From Montifringilla adamsi (lineage: Eukaryota; Chordata; Aves; Passeriformes; Passeridae), in contig JAGGNK010006559.1 in NCBI GenBank assembly GCA_017590115.1, positions 4,509,642-4,573,641 on the forward strand: DNA of 64,000 nucleotides, in the 5' to 3' direction. Positions 51,381 through 64,000 of this stretch are shown here, piece by piece; positions within the stretch are counted from its first letter, which is position 1, and every line of letters starts with the position of its first letter. Under the pieces are notes generated by a model. That model did no database searches, was not told the origin of the DNA, and was given only the letters and a program-made list of their open reading frames with translations. A program made the translations under genes and the position numbers.

Positions 51381-53440
51381 AATGGGTGCTACAAGAGCAT
51401 GACCTGCCCACATCACAACCCTGTCTTTCCCTCTTTCATACCCATGTTTTTCTCTAACAATGAAGAATATTTTTAAATAGGTTGCTCCATTTCACAACTT
51501 TATCTTATCTTGGCATGCAATGAGCAGACACAGAAGAGCTGTGTTTTCACCAGTCCTACCACACCAATCCTTCCCTGTTGAGGAGAACTTTCAAAACACA
51601 TGGTCTGGACTATCCCTCTTTCCCAAGCTTATTTTTTGTCCCCCTCCGCAGACAGAAGGCACACAGAGCATCCTTTTGGCACAATATCAGGCTAAGCAGA
51701 GGCAGGGCATGAGCTGCCATCAGCCTCTGAGTGAAGAGGAGGGAAAGAGTAGGGCACAGCCCCCAAAGCTCCAGGGCTGCTCTGCCAGGAACTTCAGAAA
51801 TTAGCCTGAAAGTTATTCAGGCCAGCAGAAACATTGCCAATATTCACAGATTCACACAAATGGCCACAGATTTTTTTTCCCCTTGCTTTAAATCATTGCA
51901 GGACACTGCTCCACATGTGGTCAAGGGTAGTATAATATTTTCTTGGGATCACAGCTCAGTTTTTGGGAGTAGTTTCGGCCCTGTTCTCTAGAGCTGGTTT
52001 TAATCTAAAGAGTCCTAGAGAAGAACATCACCCATGAACTGTGCAGCCTCCCCAGGAGCCTTGTCTTCTGTACTAGGGCTCATCCATGCCTTGTTTTGCA
52101 ATTACTTAACGCAATTCCTTGCCTTCATCATTGTTTGTGGCACCACTTTTATTTCCCAGCTGCAGAAAACTATCTAGATAAGGGAGAATCAAACCCTTTT
52201 TAGTCCCACCAGACATCAGACAGTCCTACATCATACAGAAGAGCATCAGGAATAAAATTAACATTTTATATTCAACTACTTCTGTGTCTCTCAAAGAGAG
52301 TCTCACTTATTTTTTAATTTTTAAATCAACTGCATATGTGTTTGCGTAACATCTACCCTAGATCCTCACAAAAATTTGTTTTCAGTGGGTCTCTGTTGCT
52401 ATAATGGCTGTGATGTGCAGTTACATCCTTCTGCACCATCACTGGATCAGATGCCAGGACTCATCCAAATTACCAATTCAGTTCTGTTTCTGTGACTCTG
52501 CCACAGGTTTAAGAAAAAAAAAAGTCATCAAAGCAATGTTCAAGTAATGCACATTACACAAGTTCAACCTCAAAGTTTGACTCATCAGAGCTAACTAAAA
52601 ACAGGCATTTTCTCAATTGATGTAACACAAAGCTCTTTGTGATTGTTGTTTGCTGTGGGTTTTTTTTCCATTTTTTCTTTTCTTAGCATCAAAGTAATGT
52701 GTCTTCAAGAACAAATATTTTATTTTCTCAAAACATGGCCAAATTTTCATTGGGGTTTACATGATAGTGTTAATAATCAGAAAACTAGTGAATTTGGGAT
52801 GAATACAGACCTCAGAGGACAATGAATAAAATCTTTTCTGACCTTAGTAACATCTACTACTAGGACCACCTTCTTTTTAAGAAAGATAAAATATTTTTCT
52901 TCTGTATTTTCTTTTTTTTTCCCACACCCAATTTATTTCACAGTTTCAGTGATCCCTTTCAGATGTCAGTATGAAAACAACAATTTTTCCCCCATTAATA
53001 CACATAAAGCTACTTTATTATTTGTTTCTTTGTAGCATGTCAAAACTCCAGGCAGAGAAAGAAGCTAAAGCACACTACAGTCTTTACACATCAACAACAG
53101 GTAGCCCTTGCTTTATACAGCCAGAATTAAGACTAGGAACAGTACTAAAGTGAAATTATTTTGAAACTAAACCCCCTTTTCACAGTGAATCCCAGGAATT
53201 TCACATTTTTTGCATGTAATTATGTTTATGTTGTGTCTAGAGCAAGTGAAACTTGGCAGGAGTGCAACACTCAGCAGACAGATATGGCAGCAGGAGAAAA
53301 GATAGCAACTCTAAAAATAAAGGCTTCAACAGTATCACAAGCAGGAGCCAAAATTCAGAAGAAATATGTATTCACTATCAGTGAGGTTAAAGAACTGTTG
53401 GGAACCCATGCAACAGAACAGTCCACTCAGCCTCTGAAAG

Positions 53441-53542
53441 ATTTTTTACCTTTTCTTTAAAAAATTTTAAAATTTTAAAGAATTTTTTTAAGAATTTTTT
53501 AAATATAAAGACGATTTTTACCTTTTCTTTTACCTTTTCTTT
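53441..53542. repeat. AT-rich low-complexity segment bounded by TACCTTTTCTTT direct repeats
   Basis: TACCTTTTCTTT occurs at 53447-53458, 53519-53530 and 53531-53542. Between the first two lies a run of alternating A and T blocks (AAAATTTTAAAATTTTAAAG and similar) that can fold back on itself. It looks like a product of replication slippage. Confidence 0.8.
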
Positions 53543-54892
53543 CTTCAGTTTAAGGGAACAGGACAACCTGGACTTCTCCTCTTACATCAGTAATGCTGAG
53601 TAATGCAAGCAGACTGAGAAGCTTCAGAGAAATCATTAGGGCCAATGCTTACAACAAAAATATTGACAAATCTAATAGGAACACAGTTTTATAGGTAAAA
53701 TTACCAACCAGAATACATTAGCATTATAGAAGTCAATACTCAGAAATGGCAGAATTAAGTTGCATTGTACTGATGAGCTATGTTCAACCTTCCTCTTTCT
53801 TCTTTTTTTTTATCCAGTGGAAAAGGTAAAGAGTGTTTAAGGAACTGAATCATGAGGACAGAGTTATCAATTTCCTCACTTGCTTTCCTGTGGTGCTTAA
53901 CACTGATAAATGAGCCCTGCAAGAATTGCCATCAATACTGATAATTGCCACCTTTCCAGCCACATTTTCTACACAGGGGACTGAGCCACACACATGAATG
54001 TCAAAAGCATCCATCAGTTTGGGATGCCCAACTGGTGCCACCCAGGCAAGACCATTTACACCACATGGTATCTTCTAGCATAATCCCAACACCTTTCAGC
54101 TGCAGCTCATCATTTTTGTACTGAAATTCTCAAATCACAGTTTAAACCTGAGAAAAGGGAAAATTCAGGTAATTGACATAGCCTCGCTAGGGAACTTCAG
54201 GGTAATGGACAGGACTGAATGGATCAGTCCAGTCCAGTCTGCTACTTTATCAGCCCCATCGCCTTGCCCTATTATCACAGCCCTTCTGCAAAATATAAAC
54301 AGGAAGCTGGTCAGCTTCTGAGCACACCACTAAACAAGTTCTACCTAGGACAAATCGAAGACATCACTCTCTAGTCCCCTCCCCTGACTTGTTAATGTCC
54401 TGCTTCCTTCTTTTTCCTTACTTTCTGATCTTCATCACACTCTCTACTCTGAGGCTTCCCTTCCATCCATGCCTAGTTTTACCAATTTGAACTCAAATCC
54501 TCATTGAACATAAACTTCTTGTGCAGCACTTCACTCAGCAAGGCCTTGCCAAAAAGCCATGCAGCCTGCCAAGTTCATAGGCTTTGCCTGAAAGCACAAG
54601 ACCAACAGAACTTTTGAGAAAGAACAGAAAAAAATCCTAATGTAGGTAAAACAATATATTATCCTTTCATTCCTGAAAACAAGGTTAAGATCATTTTGGC
54701 TTGGTAAAAAACCCAAATCCCTTCTCTTCCCTTCCAGGTGAGGCATACACTCCTTCTGGATAAAAGAGTTAGCTGAAGTATTTCAAATCAGGAGTAATCA
54801 TGGGTTGAAAAGTTGAAAAACACTTTCCATGAGAAACACCTGACTAGCAGTCTGATAAAAATCAAGAGTTCAAAAAGCATAGGATTTTAATT

Positions 54893-55700
54893 GAATCACT
54901 GAATAATTATGATTGGAAGAATCAAAATCATTAAGTCCTATCTCCTTGCTGAAAGCAAGGTTAACTTCAAAGTTAGATCCGACTGCTCAAGCATTTGTTC
55001 TGTCAAATTCTGCATACCTTCAAGGATGAAGACTGGATACTCCCTGGGCAATGTGTGCTGATATTTGATCATCTTTACCATGAAATTTGGTTTTTTACAC
55101 CTAGCAGGAAATCAGGAAACCCTTCTGCTGCCGTACACTTCCAGGATGAGGCCGATCCACCTTATTTATAGACAATTCATGATTCCTCTTTGATTACTTT
55201 CTTCTCTGAGATATATAAAGTCACACATTCCATCTCTCTTGGTCCTTCATTTTATTCTTCAGCCTCCTTGCTATCTAGATAACCTTCATTCTGAAAATGA
55301 AAGCCTTTCTTCCATGGGAGCAAACTGGGCATGGGACTCCAGATATAACCTGTCTTTTGTTGACTAGGGGAAGCTTCTCTTGACATTCCATCTGTGCTCT
55401 TTTTTAACCATGGACATGGTTTAGTGGAAGATTTGGTAGTGTTATTTTTATGGCTGGACTTAATAATCTAAAGGGTCATTTCCAACCTAAATTATTTTAT
55501 GGTCTGTGTTTCTGTTATTGCCTTTCATTGCTGACTTATGTTCAGCTCATCCACCAAAAGGACTTGTAGGTCCTTTTCTGCAGTCCTGTTACTGAGGCAG
55601 CCAGCCCCAGCCAGTACGTATTCCCTCCTAGGTGCAGTTCTCTGCATTTTTATTTGCTGAGCTTCACAGGACTCCCTCTTGCTCCACTACTGCAGTTGTT
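54893..55700 (-). mobile_element. Old CR1 LINE, minus orientation, interrupted by a second CR1
   Basis: The copy reads from its eroded 3' end at the left (GAATCACTGAATAATTATGA, then TTGGAAGAATC) through GTTAGATCCGACTGCTCAAG and CTTCAAGGATGAAGACTGGA. Further right come GATCATCTTTACCATGAAAT, CCACCAAAAGGACTTGTAGG and CTAGGTGCAGTTCTCTGCAT, all in the order expected for an antisense CR1. It is more diverged than the copy at 31110. The stretch 55409-55510 is a separate, oppositely oriented CR1. The right end fades out near 55700. Confidence 0.85.
55409..55510 (+). mobile_element. Nested CR1 3'-end inserted in an older CR1
   Basis: GGACATGGTTTAGTGGAAGA, GGCTGGACTTAATAATCTAA, then GGGTCATTTCCAACCTAAAT and TATTTTATGGTC form a plus-strand CR1 3' terminus about 100 bases long. 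The minus-strand CR1 continues on both sides, so this is the younger insertion. It is of the same general subfamily as the copy at 49845-50058. Confidence 0.82.
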
Positions 55701-58700
55701 TGTGGCTCCTAAAAACTTCAGTCGTTTGCATGGCACTGTAAGGGTGAATGGGAATAACTTACACTCACCAAGGGAAAAGCCTTTGGAGAATAAAGTCCCC
55801 TGGCAGGACTGCCCATCTAGACCTGGAACCCAGCACACCTCTTAACAGCTCGTGTCCAAGCCTAGGATTGAGACACTCCTGCTCCCTCAGTGCCCACTGC
55901 TCTCAAAGGCGGCCCCACTAATGCAGGGCAAACTGTGCAGGTTCACGAAGCCTTCATTAGAAAAGGTCCCCCAAACCACTTCCCACAGAAGGAACAGGGT
56001 ATGTTTCTTCCATCATAGCTTCTGGAAATATTAACTACCCTCATCTGAAGGCAGACAAAAAATCAACACAAACTAGGAAGTACTAAAACAGATGTGCAAC
56101 AAAAAGAAATTATGGATCTTTTGGGGAACAAGATGAAGGATGTAGAATTGACAGGTTTCTTTTTCCCCCTGTCTGAGAAAAGCATGAAGCTGATGGATGA
56201 TTTTTTTTTTTTTAACATATTGTTAAAAACGTTGGCAACATATTATCAACCTCTAGGGTATACTTAATCAATTAAAATGTCTGTCTCCGAAAGAATCAAA
56301 TTAATATTAGACAGAAAAGTTGAAGAAAAAGCAGGAAGCTGGAGAAAGGAATAGGTTTAGCTGATTCATCCCTCTGAGATTCTGGTTTAATTACACTTTG
56401 CCCACAATGGAGAACGAATTGTTTCTCAAGTGTAAAGTTCATGGAAGTTAAATCCATCCATTGCCACTGCAGCAATGTAGGTAGGATGCTGTGTTCTTAC
56501 AATATTTAATTCACCCACTAAGAGATGTGCCTGGCTTCCCCCTAAGGTCTAATGTATGGCCCCACACCAAACAGCTGATGGTGATCCCAGCTGGGGTGTA
56601 ATCACCTCCCACACCAATGGCATTGCAGTTATGCTGCTTGTCTGACAAAAGATTTTCAGTGTCCCTGCTGTGGCCAGCTTTGCTTCCTCATCATCCTCTG
56701 CCCCTTCCCAAACTGCTAAAGCCCCGTGTGCTACATTCCGTGTGCTACACATTCCTAGGGGGTTTTTGGTGTGATTGCATTTGGTATCTTGCCCTCTGCT
56801 AGAAAGCTGTGAGGAGGGCTGTTACAACAGCAGATGAACTTCACCATTTGTACTTGACACATGTTTCTACTGTGGAACAAAATAAAAATAAAAGTTGCTG
56901 TTTGCTAGCAGTTCAGCTCCACTTGTGGTTACCAGATTGGATGTCAGGGTCAAAAACTAGATGTGAAAAACACAGATCTGATGCTCTCTGTAGGGAGCTG
57001 TTTTCTCATCTGTCCCAAGCTGGCACAGCTCCACATTGGCAGTTTGGTTCCCAGTGTAAATTGGCTACAAACATGGTCTTTGCTTTATCTGTGAGGCTTG
57101 GGGTATCTTAAATTTGACAGTCACTGAATAAAACCTTACTCTGAAGTTTAGAGGCAAATTATTGAACTGACTTGGAAAATTACACTTCATTAGCTGTAGG
57201 AACATTACAATTTCAGCCTTTGTTATTTGAGCCTTCAATCTCATTTTGTCAAGACTCTTTCACTGCACAATTTTCTAAAGCAAATTATTCTGAAAGGTTG
57301 TGCAAGTGGCATAAAGAGCAGCAACAGAGTAATGACTTTCTAAGCAATAGCCAGCAAAACCAAAATTTTCTAAGGCTTCTCAGATCAAGAGTCCTCAATG
57401 GCCTCATATTGTCAACCCTAAGGTGTAAATCCCAAGGAGCATGGCAATGTGAGTGCTTTGCCCTCCTGTTTGTAAGGAGCCTCAGTGAGCTGTGATTTGA
57501 TATGCATCACAGCAAAAGAATTGCCAGTTGCCAGCAGAAAAGGAAAAGAACTAGAAAACAAAGTTTGAATTACTTTTGTAATTCATCAGCTAGGTATTAA
57601 GGAACAGAAAAGAAGTATGACTGATTCAAAGCCTGTAAGGAATTACTAGGTTTAAATTTACCTCTGGAGAGAATGAAATCACAACTGGAGCTTATTAACT
57701 TTTTCCACAGAAGCAGAGCATATTCACTTGTGAAATCTTAAACAGCATGAAATGATAGACATGTAAAATAAAATTTTAAATAACCAGATTCCAATAAAAG
57801 ATTTTGAAAATAACAGCTTTAGGCATAATAAAGACTGTGGTCCTACAAAAGTTATTTAAAAAAATTTAATGTAGTTTATTCACTTCCTAATATTATTCGG
57901 CATATTCTCATATATTATCAGGTTTTGTTTTCTGCTGTACTTGAGAAGAGCAGTCCCATGACAGTTTTAAGCTGTAGGTTCTAAAACTGGTTGATGAACC
58001 TCAAGACCATGCTCTGAGCACAGCCTTGGCTTGGGAAGTTTTCAGGAACAAGAAGAAATGCAGCCACTGAATTAACACGTGGTATTTTGGATCACATTAC
58101 TTATTACCAAAGATTAAAAAGATTTGCATTTGCTTTTGGGTAGCTTCAGAGAATAATTCAAAGAACCAGGCTCAGGTTTCAAAAGCACCATGCTTAGGGA
58201 ACCTTATCCAAGAGCTCTTTGCCACTGCCATCACATGTGACACCAGAGAAGATACTGAAGCTCCATCCACCACTCAGAGAACACACCACACCAAATCCCT
58301 TCAGCACCCCAAATCCTTCCTGCTTCAGACTGCTGTCATGGCTGTGCTTGGGCACTACTGGAGCACAGTGCCAAGGACACAGGAGCGGTACTGGGATGCT
58401 GGCTTGCATAAGTTACAAATATCCTACAGAACCTGAGACAAGGTTTCCCACTCCTGGACCTGCAACACAAGTGAATGAAATCTGTGTTGAAGTGAAGCAT
58501 ACTCTCAAAAAACCCAAACCAAATCTAAAAAACCTACCAAGGGCTTATTTGCCCTGGCTGATCTGCATTTACTCCACCCATCACTGTCACTAGAAGTAGA
58601 ATGAGGTATTTAGGTAGAAGAAAAATAATAGTAAAAATGAAAACTAAGTCTGAAAACCTTTGCTGTCACTTCTTGGGGAGGGATCAGAGCAGGGGGAACG

Positions 58701-58766
58701 CCTAAACCGTAATTTCCCACTCTGTTTGTACCCCCTAAACCGTAATTTCCATCTCTGGTACAAAAT
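58701..58766. repeat. 33-bp tandem duplication, partly diverged
   Basis: CCTAAACCGTAATTTCC occurs at 58701-58717 and again at 58734-58750. The remainder of the 33-base unit is similar but diverged between the two copies. Confidence 0.85.
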
Positions 58767-59404
58767 GCAGCAAAATGAAGCCCTGCCCAATTATGGAAAT
58801 TTATGGTGTAAATGAAAAATCTGTGCAAGCACCAGCCAGCACACGAGTCTCTCACCTACTTCAGTATGCCCTGGAACAACCCACAGCTGGATTTGACCTC
58901 AGCTTGGTTTGACCTCAACAAACAACGACCCCTTCAATTTTTGCAAACATTTGTTTCTCACAAGTATTATGGCTGAACACCAGAGGAACGTTTTGGCGAC
59001 AGCAGACAAGAGGCATCAGATGAAGCCATGAAATCATGGAAAATCCAGAGTATTTAAGGAAGTTAATGGTGTAATTTACAGAGATATCACTGTTGGATCT
59101 GGAGCACAGGAGGTTTGTACAGCCACAGCCCAGGCACCAGCTCACTGCACAGACCCCAGCGCTGCTATGCTCCATTCTAAAGCAGCTGCTGGATCAACAA
59201 AGAGAAGAATCCACAGCATGCAGCCCCAAGGCTGCCATGCCCTCACAGACATTTCATCTGTGGTTCCTTCCACCAGAGAATGTCTCTGATCCACAGCAGG
59301 GAGGCCTCACTAAGCAGCCAAAACACTCCCAATCAGGTCATCAGCACTAACTGAGAGGAGGAAAAGAGTAATTTTAAAGTGGCATAGCCTAGAAATTTAA
59401 TCCA

Positions 59405-59446
59405 AGCCTCCTGAGCAGGGTTCAATTCTCCAGGAGGCTGGAGAAT
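59405..59446. repeat. Two overlapping short inverted repeats
   Basis: AGCCTCCTG (59405-59413) pairs with CAGGAGGCT (59431-59439), and AATTCTCC (59423-59430) pairs with GGAGAATT (59439-59446). The two hairpins use overlapping sequence and exclude each other. GGTTCAATTC lies between them and recalls a tRNA T-arm, but no complete tRNA fold is present. Confidence 0.75.
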
Positions 59447-62219
59447 TATTTCACCTTACCATCTCCTGAGTGCTTCCTAACCCAAAAAGTGTGTAAGATA
59501 TTCTAATCTTATAAGCATAACAGAGTTCTCTATCAAAACCAAAACCACAGCCCATGCCCTCCTCCCGCCACCACCCCAAAAAAAAAAAACAAACCACAAA
59601 CAAATCAAAACAAACTTAAATCCAACCAACTAAAGAACTCTGCCATTACAGAAAACAGAGATAACCCAACCCTACTCGCCAGAGGCACCCATGTTGTGAA
59701 AAACTCAAATCTCTGAGTTTTTACGCTATAAGGATGAAGGTTATAAGCTCAGGGTGATCCCTTTAATCATTTTACTCCCATTCCTCTTAGTATGTTTAGT
59801 AAAAATGCCATCTGTACTGTATAGGGCAAAAAGTCAGTCCAGAAAATTTTACGTGCAAGACATGAATAAACCAGACCTTTATCTAAGTCATTATAGTGTT
59901 ATATAGAGGGCAAAAACATTTGCATATAAGGAAAAAATGTATTTTTACCAAGTACTTGCAGGAACCAGCTGGCCAGCAGCAGAGCTGCTTCAAACTTACC
60001 TTGGGTTTTCAGCAATATTCACATTCCTACATTATGAATTTGAGAGACACAAACTTGAGAAACAAAAATTATTCACCTCTTAAAACAACCACAGAAAAAG
60101 ACCTGCACATAATTCACATTAGTGCTTTTAAAGTACATTCCTCACATCTCACAATCAATTTTATCTTATACTCTCACCTCCCTTTCCAAAATTTCCAGTA
60201 CCAAGGACGGAACACATAGCACTATCACAGAAAATACCATTGCAGCACACTTTCTTTGGAGAAAAAGTAAAATTAAGAAAGCATTTTTAACTTCTTCCCA
60301 AAGGATCAAGACTGCCAGGCAGCAAAAACTGCTCACCAGAGCTGTCACAGGGGTAGAGGTTTTTGGGGATCTGCACCTCAATGCGAGAACCTTTCCTGTA
60401 GCCAGCTGGCTGTCAAATGGACTGCTTAGCCAAATTACAGGAACAACCAATTTTGAGGTGATTTGTTTGATTTTAAATCCTGATTGTGACTCAAAACAAT
60501 ATCCCTTAACCTCATCCTGGTACCACTGTAAGAGACTTCATTAGGATTTGTGTTTCCATTAGACAAAGAAACCGCAATCAAACCCTCCAGTTTTGCTGTG
60601 TAAAGAGCAGCTGCACTTTGCCAGGAGACATTCTGAACCCAAGATTGAACCAGAGCCTCTACCCACCCTGACTGACAAAACAAAGTTTCACAACAGAAGT
60701 AGGAAGTGGAGAAAAGTCTCCATCTGGGCTGACCCATGGATACTTTTCCTCCATTCGTATGCAATAATATATCCATGTATACACAGCCAGAGCACAGTAT
60801 TGGAGAATATGACTTTTTTTATTAGTTCTTTATGTTTTACTATCTGTCCATGCCAAGATAACCACAGATCATATCTCATCAAATGCATAACGAGCCAAAT
60901 TATTCTCTACTACTGTAAATCAGTGAAGGTCCATTGATCTCATTACAGGAGAGCAATTTACACTTGCAAAGAGGGTGGGGGAATACTTCTAAATGAGGAA
61001 AGAGAGCAAACCCCTTAATCATGGGCAACCTAATTCAGGAACAAAATGAACAGAAAAAAAGCCCTTTTTTCCAGCTGAACAGCTATGTTTATACCAAATA
61101 TTCACACTCAAGAGTTAAATAGTTTTAGAACAACTTACTGAGCTTCAGAGACTTTGAGGACTCTCTGCAGTGTTTGCAGAGTTGAATAAAAGCAGTTTCC
61201 TTCCCCTGCAAAGCCACCAATGCCTGGTACTCACTTGGCATTCCTAAAGCATTCCTCCCTCCATCCCTTAGCAATGATAGCCAGGGCCACTGACCACCAG
61301 CCACCCTATTCACCCTCTCCTCTGCAGCCACCAGGGGTGACACTGCCAAATGCAATGCAGAAACCTGAGCAGCACCTCTGCTAATGTGATTGCCAAAGCT
61401 CTGGTGAACTCTATAAAGCTCTGGTGTTTTATAAATTTGGGGCAGGGGGAAGGATTCATGAGCAAATAAGATACCCTGATCTCTCTGCCATGCGTTGCCT
61501 TATATGAACTTCTGAAGAAAAGAAAGAAGGAACACTTTAAAAATCAAAATATCAGTGGACTTTTGCTCTGTGAACTGATGATTGGTTTACATTTCCTCTT
61601 GGTATGTGATAATATATGTCTTGCTATAATGTAAGCTAGGTGGGAAAACACATTTCAACATGGGCTTACAGAAACTGCTTGTAAGTGAACAAATTGATAT
61701 ATCAGAAAATTACTTATTTTTCCATTGTGCATTAATCATTTTCAAGTATAAATCTAAAGGTATATAAATCTATATATAGATCTAAAGGTATAATTTTAAA
61801 ATAGTATAATGAAGAACTATTCCTATTAAACTTGATTATTTAGTATACACAGACTTGCATGGAAACTTCCAAACCAGCTTGATAGAAGTTACTTAACTAG
61901 TACACAGCATGAAGTTGAAGGACAAAAGAACAAACAAGAATTGCTTCAACAGGTACAATGCAGTCTATTTGGCAGAAGTAACATCTCACATATAATATTT
62001 AAAAAAAATGCTTATACAGCTGCATTTGATTCCATATGCAGCTCAGGAAAAGGCGGAGAAGATGGTGAAGGAAGACAATTAACTAGGGGGAATCTCTTCC
62101 AGTGGTCCTCCCAGACAGCAGTCATTACGAGAAAAAATTTTTCTCTGCTGGACAAGAGGCTACAGATATCACCCAGGATCCTGTGGATCTCTGAGGAAGG
62201 GATACTTGTAAAACCAACA

Positions 62220-62308
62220 ATACATTTTGAGGGATTTCTTGTTGTTTTTTGGGGTTTTTTCTTTGGTTGGGGGTTTTTTTTTGTATTGTTTTTTAGGTTT
62301 GTTTTTAA
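62220..62308. repeat. T/G-rich low-complexity tract
   Basis: Runs of T broken by single or grouped G (GTTTTTTGGGGTTTTTTC, GGTTGGGGGTTTTTTTTTG) fill this stretch. It matches in style the tracts at 6049-6142 and 24020-24129. It gives an artefactual G/F-rich ORF. Confidence 0.8.
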
Positions 62309-64000
62309 TGATGTGTGCTGGTATAGTGTTTTTCCATCAAGTGCTGCTGCTCTGACCAATGTGTTGTGTTGAACTGTTACCTTCTGAGACCCACAAAAGA
62401 AGACAGGATGTCTCTCAGCTCCATATCAGGTAGAACCCACCCTTAAAGGGAGAGAAATTTACCTCTCAGAAAGTTCTAGCAAAAACAAATAATAAAATAA
62501 TAGTAATCATCATCACTGGACTCAAAGAACACCATCCCAGCTGGGGGAGGCATATGGAAGAAGCTGCAAAGTCTGTGCAGAAAAAGTCTCTCTCTGCCAT
62601 ATAGAAGAAAGGATAATAGATCTCTCCATATAAAAGCCCAACCTCCTGCTGGTGGAAGTAAGGATGTTTGGATTTGATTAATAACTGCAAAATGATTTTC
62701 TCTCCTTTACAAGAGCCTGTTAATGGTATATTACTTTCATTATCAGGAGGAGGTATGGCACTGTAGGAAGGAACAGCAGTTGCATCCCTCCCAAATGCTG
62801 CTTCAAGACAGATATTGCAACAGGGGCATAGGACTGGAGCCAGAGCCGGCTCTTGGGACACAGCAGGGCAGGCAGGAGAAGCCCGTGGACACCCAGCAGG
62901 CTTGTAATTAGCAAACACTGCTTTTCTCTTAGTGTCACCACAAAAGGGAGCCTTAAGAAAGATAAAAAGCTCGCAAGAGCCATTTATGAGTCTGAGGTAC
63001 TGGTCTGAAAACTCGACAGCTAATAAAAGTCCCTTTCTGGCTATATTCTGTACAGGAACCAGGGGTAAATGAGAACCTAGAGAAAGGCAGCAGACAAGAA
63101 AAGTTGTTTAATATGTAAAAAGAAGACTAAAACATAGAAGATAAGCGGGTTACTCTGTATTTTATCAATTGTCAATCTGGAAGAAATGTCCAAGTGAAAG
63201 CCGAGGTACTGCAGGGAGAGGGAGAAAAGGAACTGGACCATGAATATGAGATGGTGATGGCAGGAAAGAGTTGAGAGAAGTATGCTCTCCTGCTGGACTG
63301 GCAGAGCACCAAGCTAAAACCATGATACCAGAAGAGGAGAGAATTAATTTATCCTGAAGAGTCAAAGTGGTTGGGCACTATCTGCCACACACACTCCACG
63401 GGACATTTGTGTTATTCTGCTCAGTGGTGACATTAAAATCTGGGCTATCTCCAGGCTGCCATTTAACCATGGTTAGAAAGAAAATCTCCAGAAGGTAAAA
63501 TCTTGTAGCAGAGGAACAAGCAGCAGCAGGTCCTGGGGAAGTGCAAGGGAAGGATGCTTTCACCAGCAGTAGTGATACATATTCATTCAATACACAAGTA
63601 GATCTTTATGTTGCTGGCCAAAACACAATTCCTTGTTCAAAACATAGTATCCCATGATGGATGAAAGAAGCATTTATCTAACATGCTGTAAGTCCAAAAT
63701 AAAAATAGTTAAGCTACTGGAATACAGTGTATTCCTATTCAAAATTCAGAAGATTTGATGTAATAAAAAAAAATATTTACAGAATAACTCTGATGATCCA
63801 GAAAAGTACTGATCCATTTATACCTGGTATAAGAACAAAACTAACTGCATTAAAATGAAATAATTAAAGTTTCTTCCAGTAATTATGAACATTTGCAAAA
63901 GACACATCAGTAACTAAAATGTTAACTTTATTGCAATGATTTTCTTCTCCCTGTGAGACACCATGTACATATCTAAGGTTGGCATCAGACATCAATTATG

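Larger units (their letters stand above)
39000..64000. other. Gene-free DNA upstream of EPB41L3
   Basis: I find no recognisable coding exon, tRNA, rRNA or retrovirus in this 25 kb. It contains CR1 copies (49845-50058 and 54893-55700), simple repeats and AT-rich unique sequence. In mammals TMEM200C, a gene with one large coding exon, is the next gene on this side. A matching long ORF is absent here, so it must lie further right if synteny holds. Parts could also be intron of a longer EPB41L3 isoform with a more distal first exon. Confidence 0.6.

Noticed and set aside
59405..59450. tRNA-like GGTTCAATTC motif
   Set aside because: No acceptor stem, D-arm or anticodon arm can be placed at the proper distance. 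The sequence is explained by short inverted repeats.
39000..64000. TMEM200C or another protein-coding gene upstream of EPB41L3
   Set aside because: Synteny with mammals suggests it lies on this side, but no long ORF or recognisable peptide is present in the window.
1..64000. Endogenous retrovirus, CRISPR array, prokaryotic operon or prophage
   Set aside because: No LTR pair, gag/pol/env-type reading, spaced direct-repeat array or tightly packed long ORFs were seen on either strand.

Overview
This window is vertebrate nuclear DNA, most likely from a bird. Several CR1 LINE 3' ends with avian-type termini are present (27470-27727, 31110-32030, 49845-50058, 54893-55700), there is a typical vertebrate CpG island, the introns are large, and two short protein-coding exons are recognisable. 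No long ORF, operon or prokaryotic signal is present. I cannot name the species.

The one gene I can identify is EPB41L3 (band 4.1-like protein 3, also called protein 4.1B or DAL-1), on the minus strand. The window holds its 5' part. The initiator-ATG exon lies at 7116-7330 and encodes 68 residues beginning MTTESGSDSES. The next coding exon lies at 2195-2392 and encodes 66 residues, including the KQLEYQQLEDDKLSQKSSSS segment and the first strands of the FERM domain. Both exons have good splice sites and compatible phase-0 junctions. The rest of the gene lies beyond base 1. A strong CpG island at about 37.3-38.6 kb is the probable promoter and non-coding first exon, which makes intron 1 about 30 kb.

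Layout from left to right: partial intron (1-2194), coding exon (2195-2392), intron of 4.7 kb (2393-7115), ATG exon (7116-7330), long first intron (7331 to about 37.3 kb) with CR1 fragments, an old L3/CR1-like LINE, simple repeats and a perfect 22-bp palindrome, then the CpG island, then about 25 kb of gene-free upstream DNA (39-64 kb). The upstream DNA has further CR1 copies and AT-rich stretches that could be conserved regulatory DNA. In mammals the next gene on this side is TMEM200C. None of its coding sequence is visible here.

No previously undescribed multigene system is apparent. The observations most worth a second look are the palindrome at 20149-20196, divergent TATA-like boxes and a 42-base poly(A) tract inside the CpG island, a U-rich tract just inside the intron after the 2195-2392 exon, the glutamine/proline-rich repeat in the ATG exon, and two cases of one CR1 inserted into another in opposite orientation.
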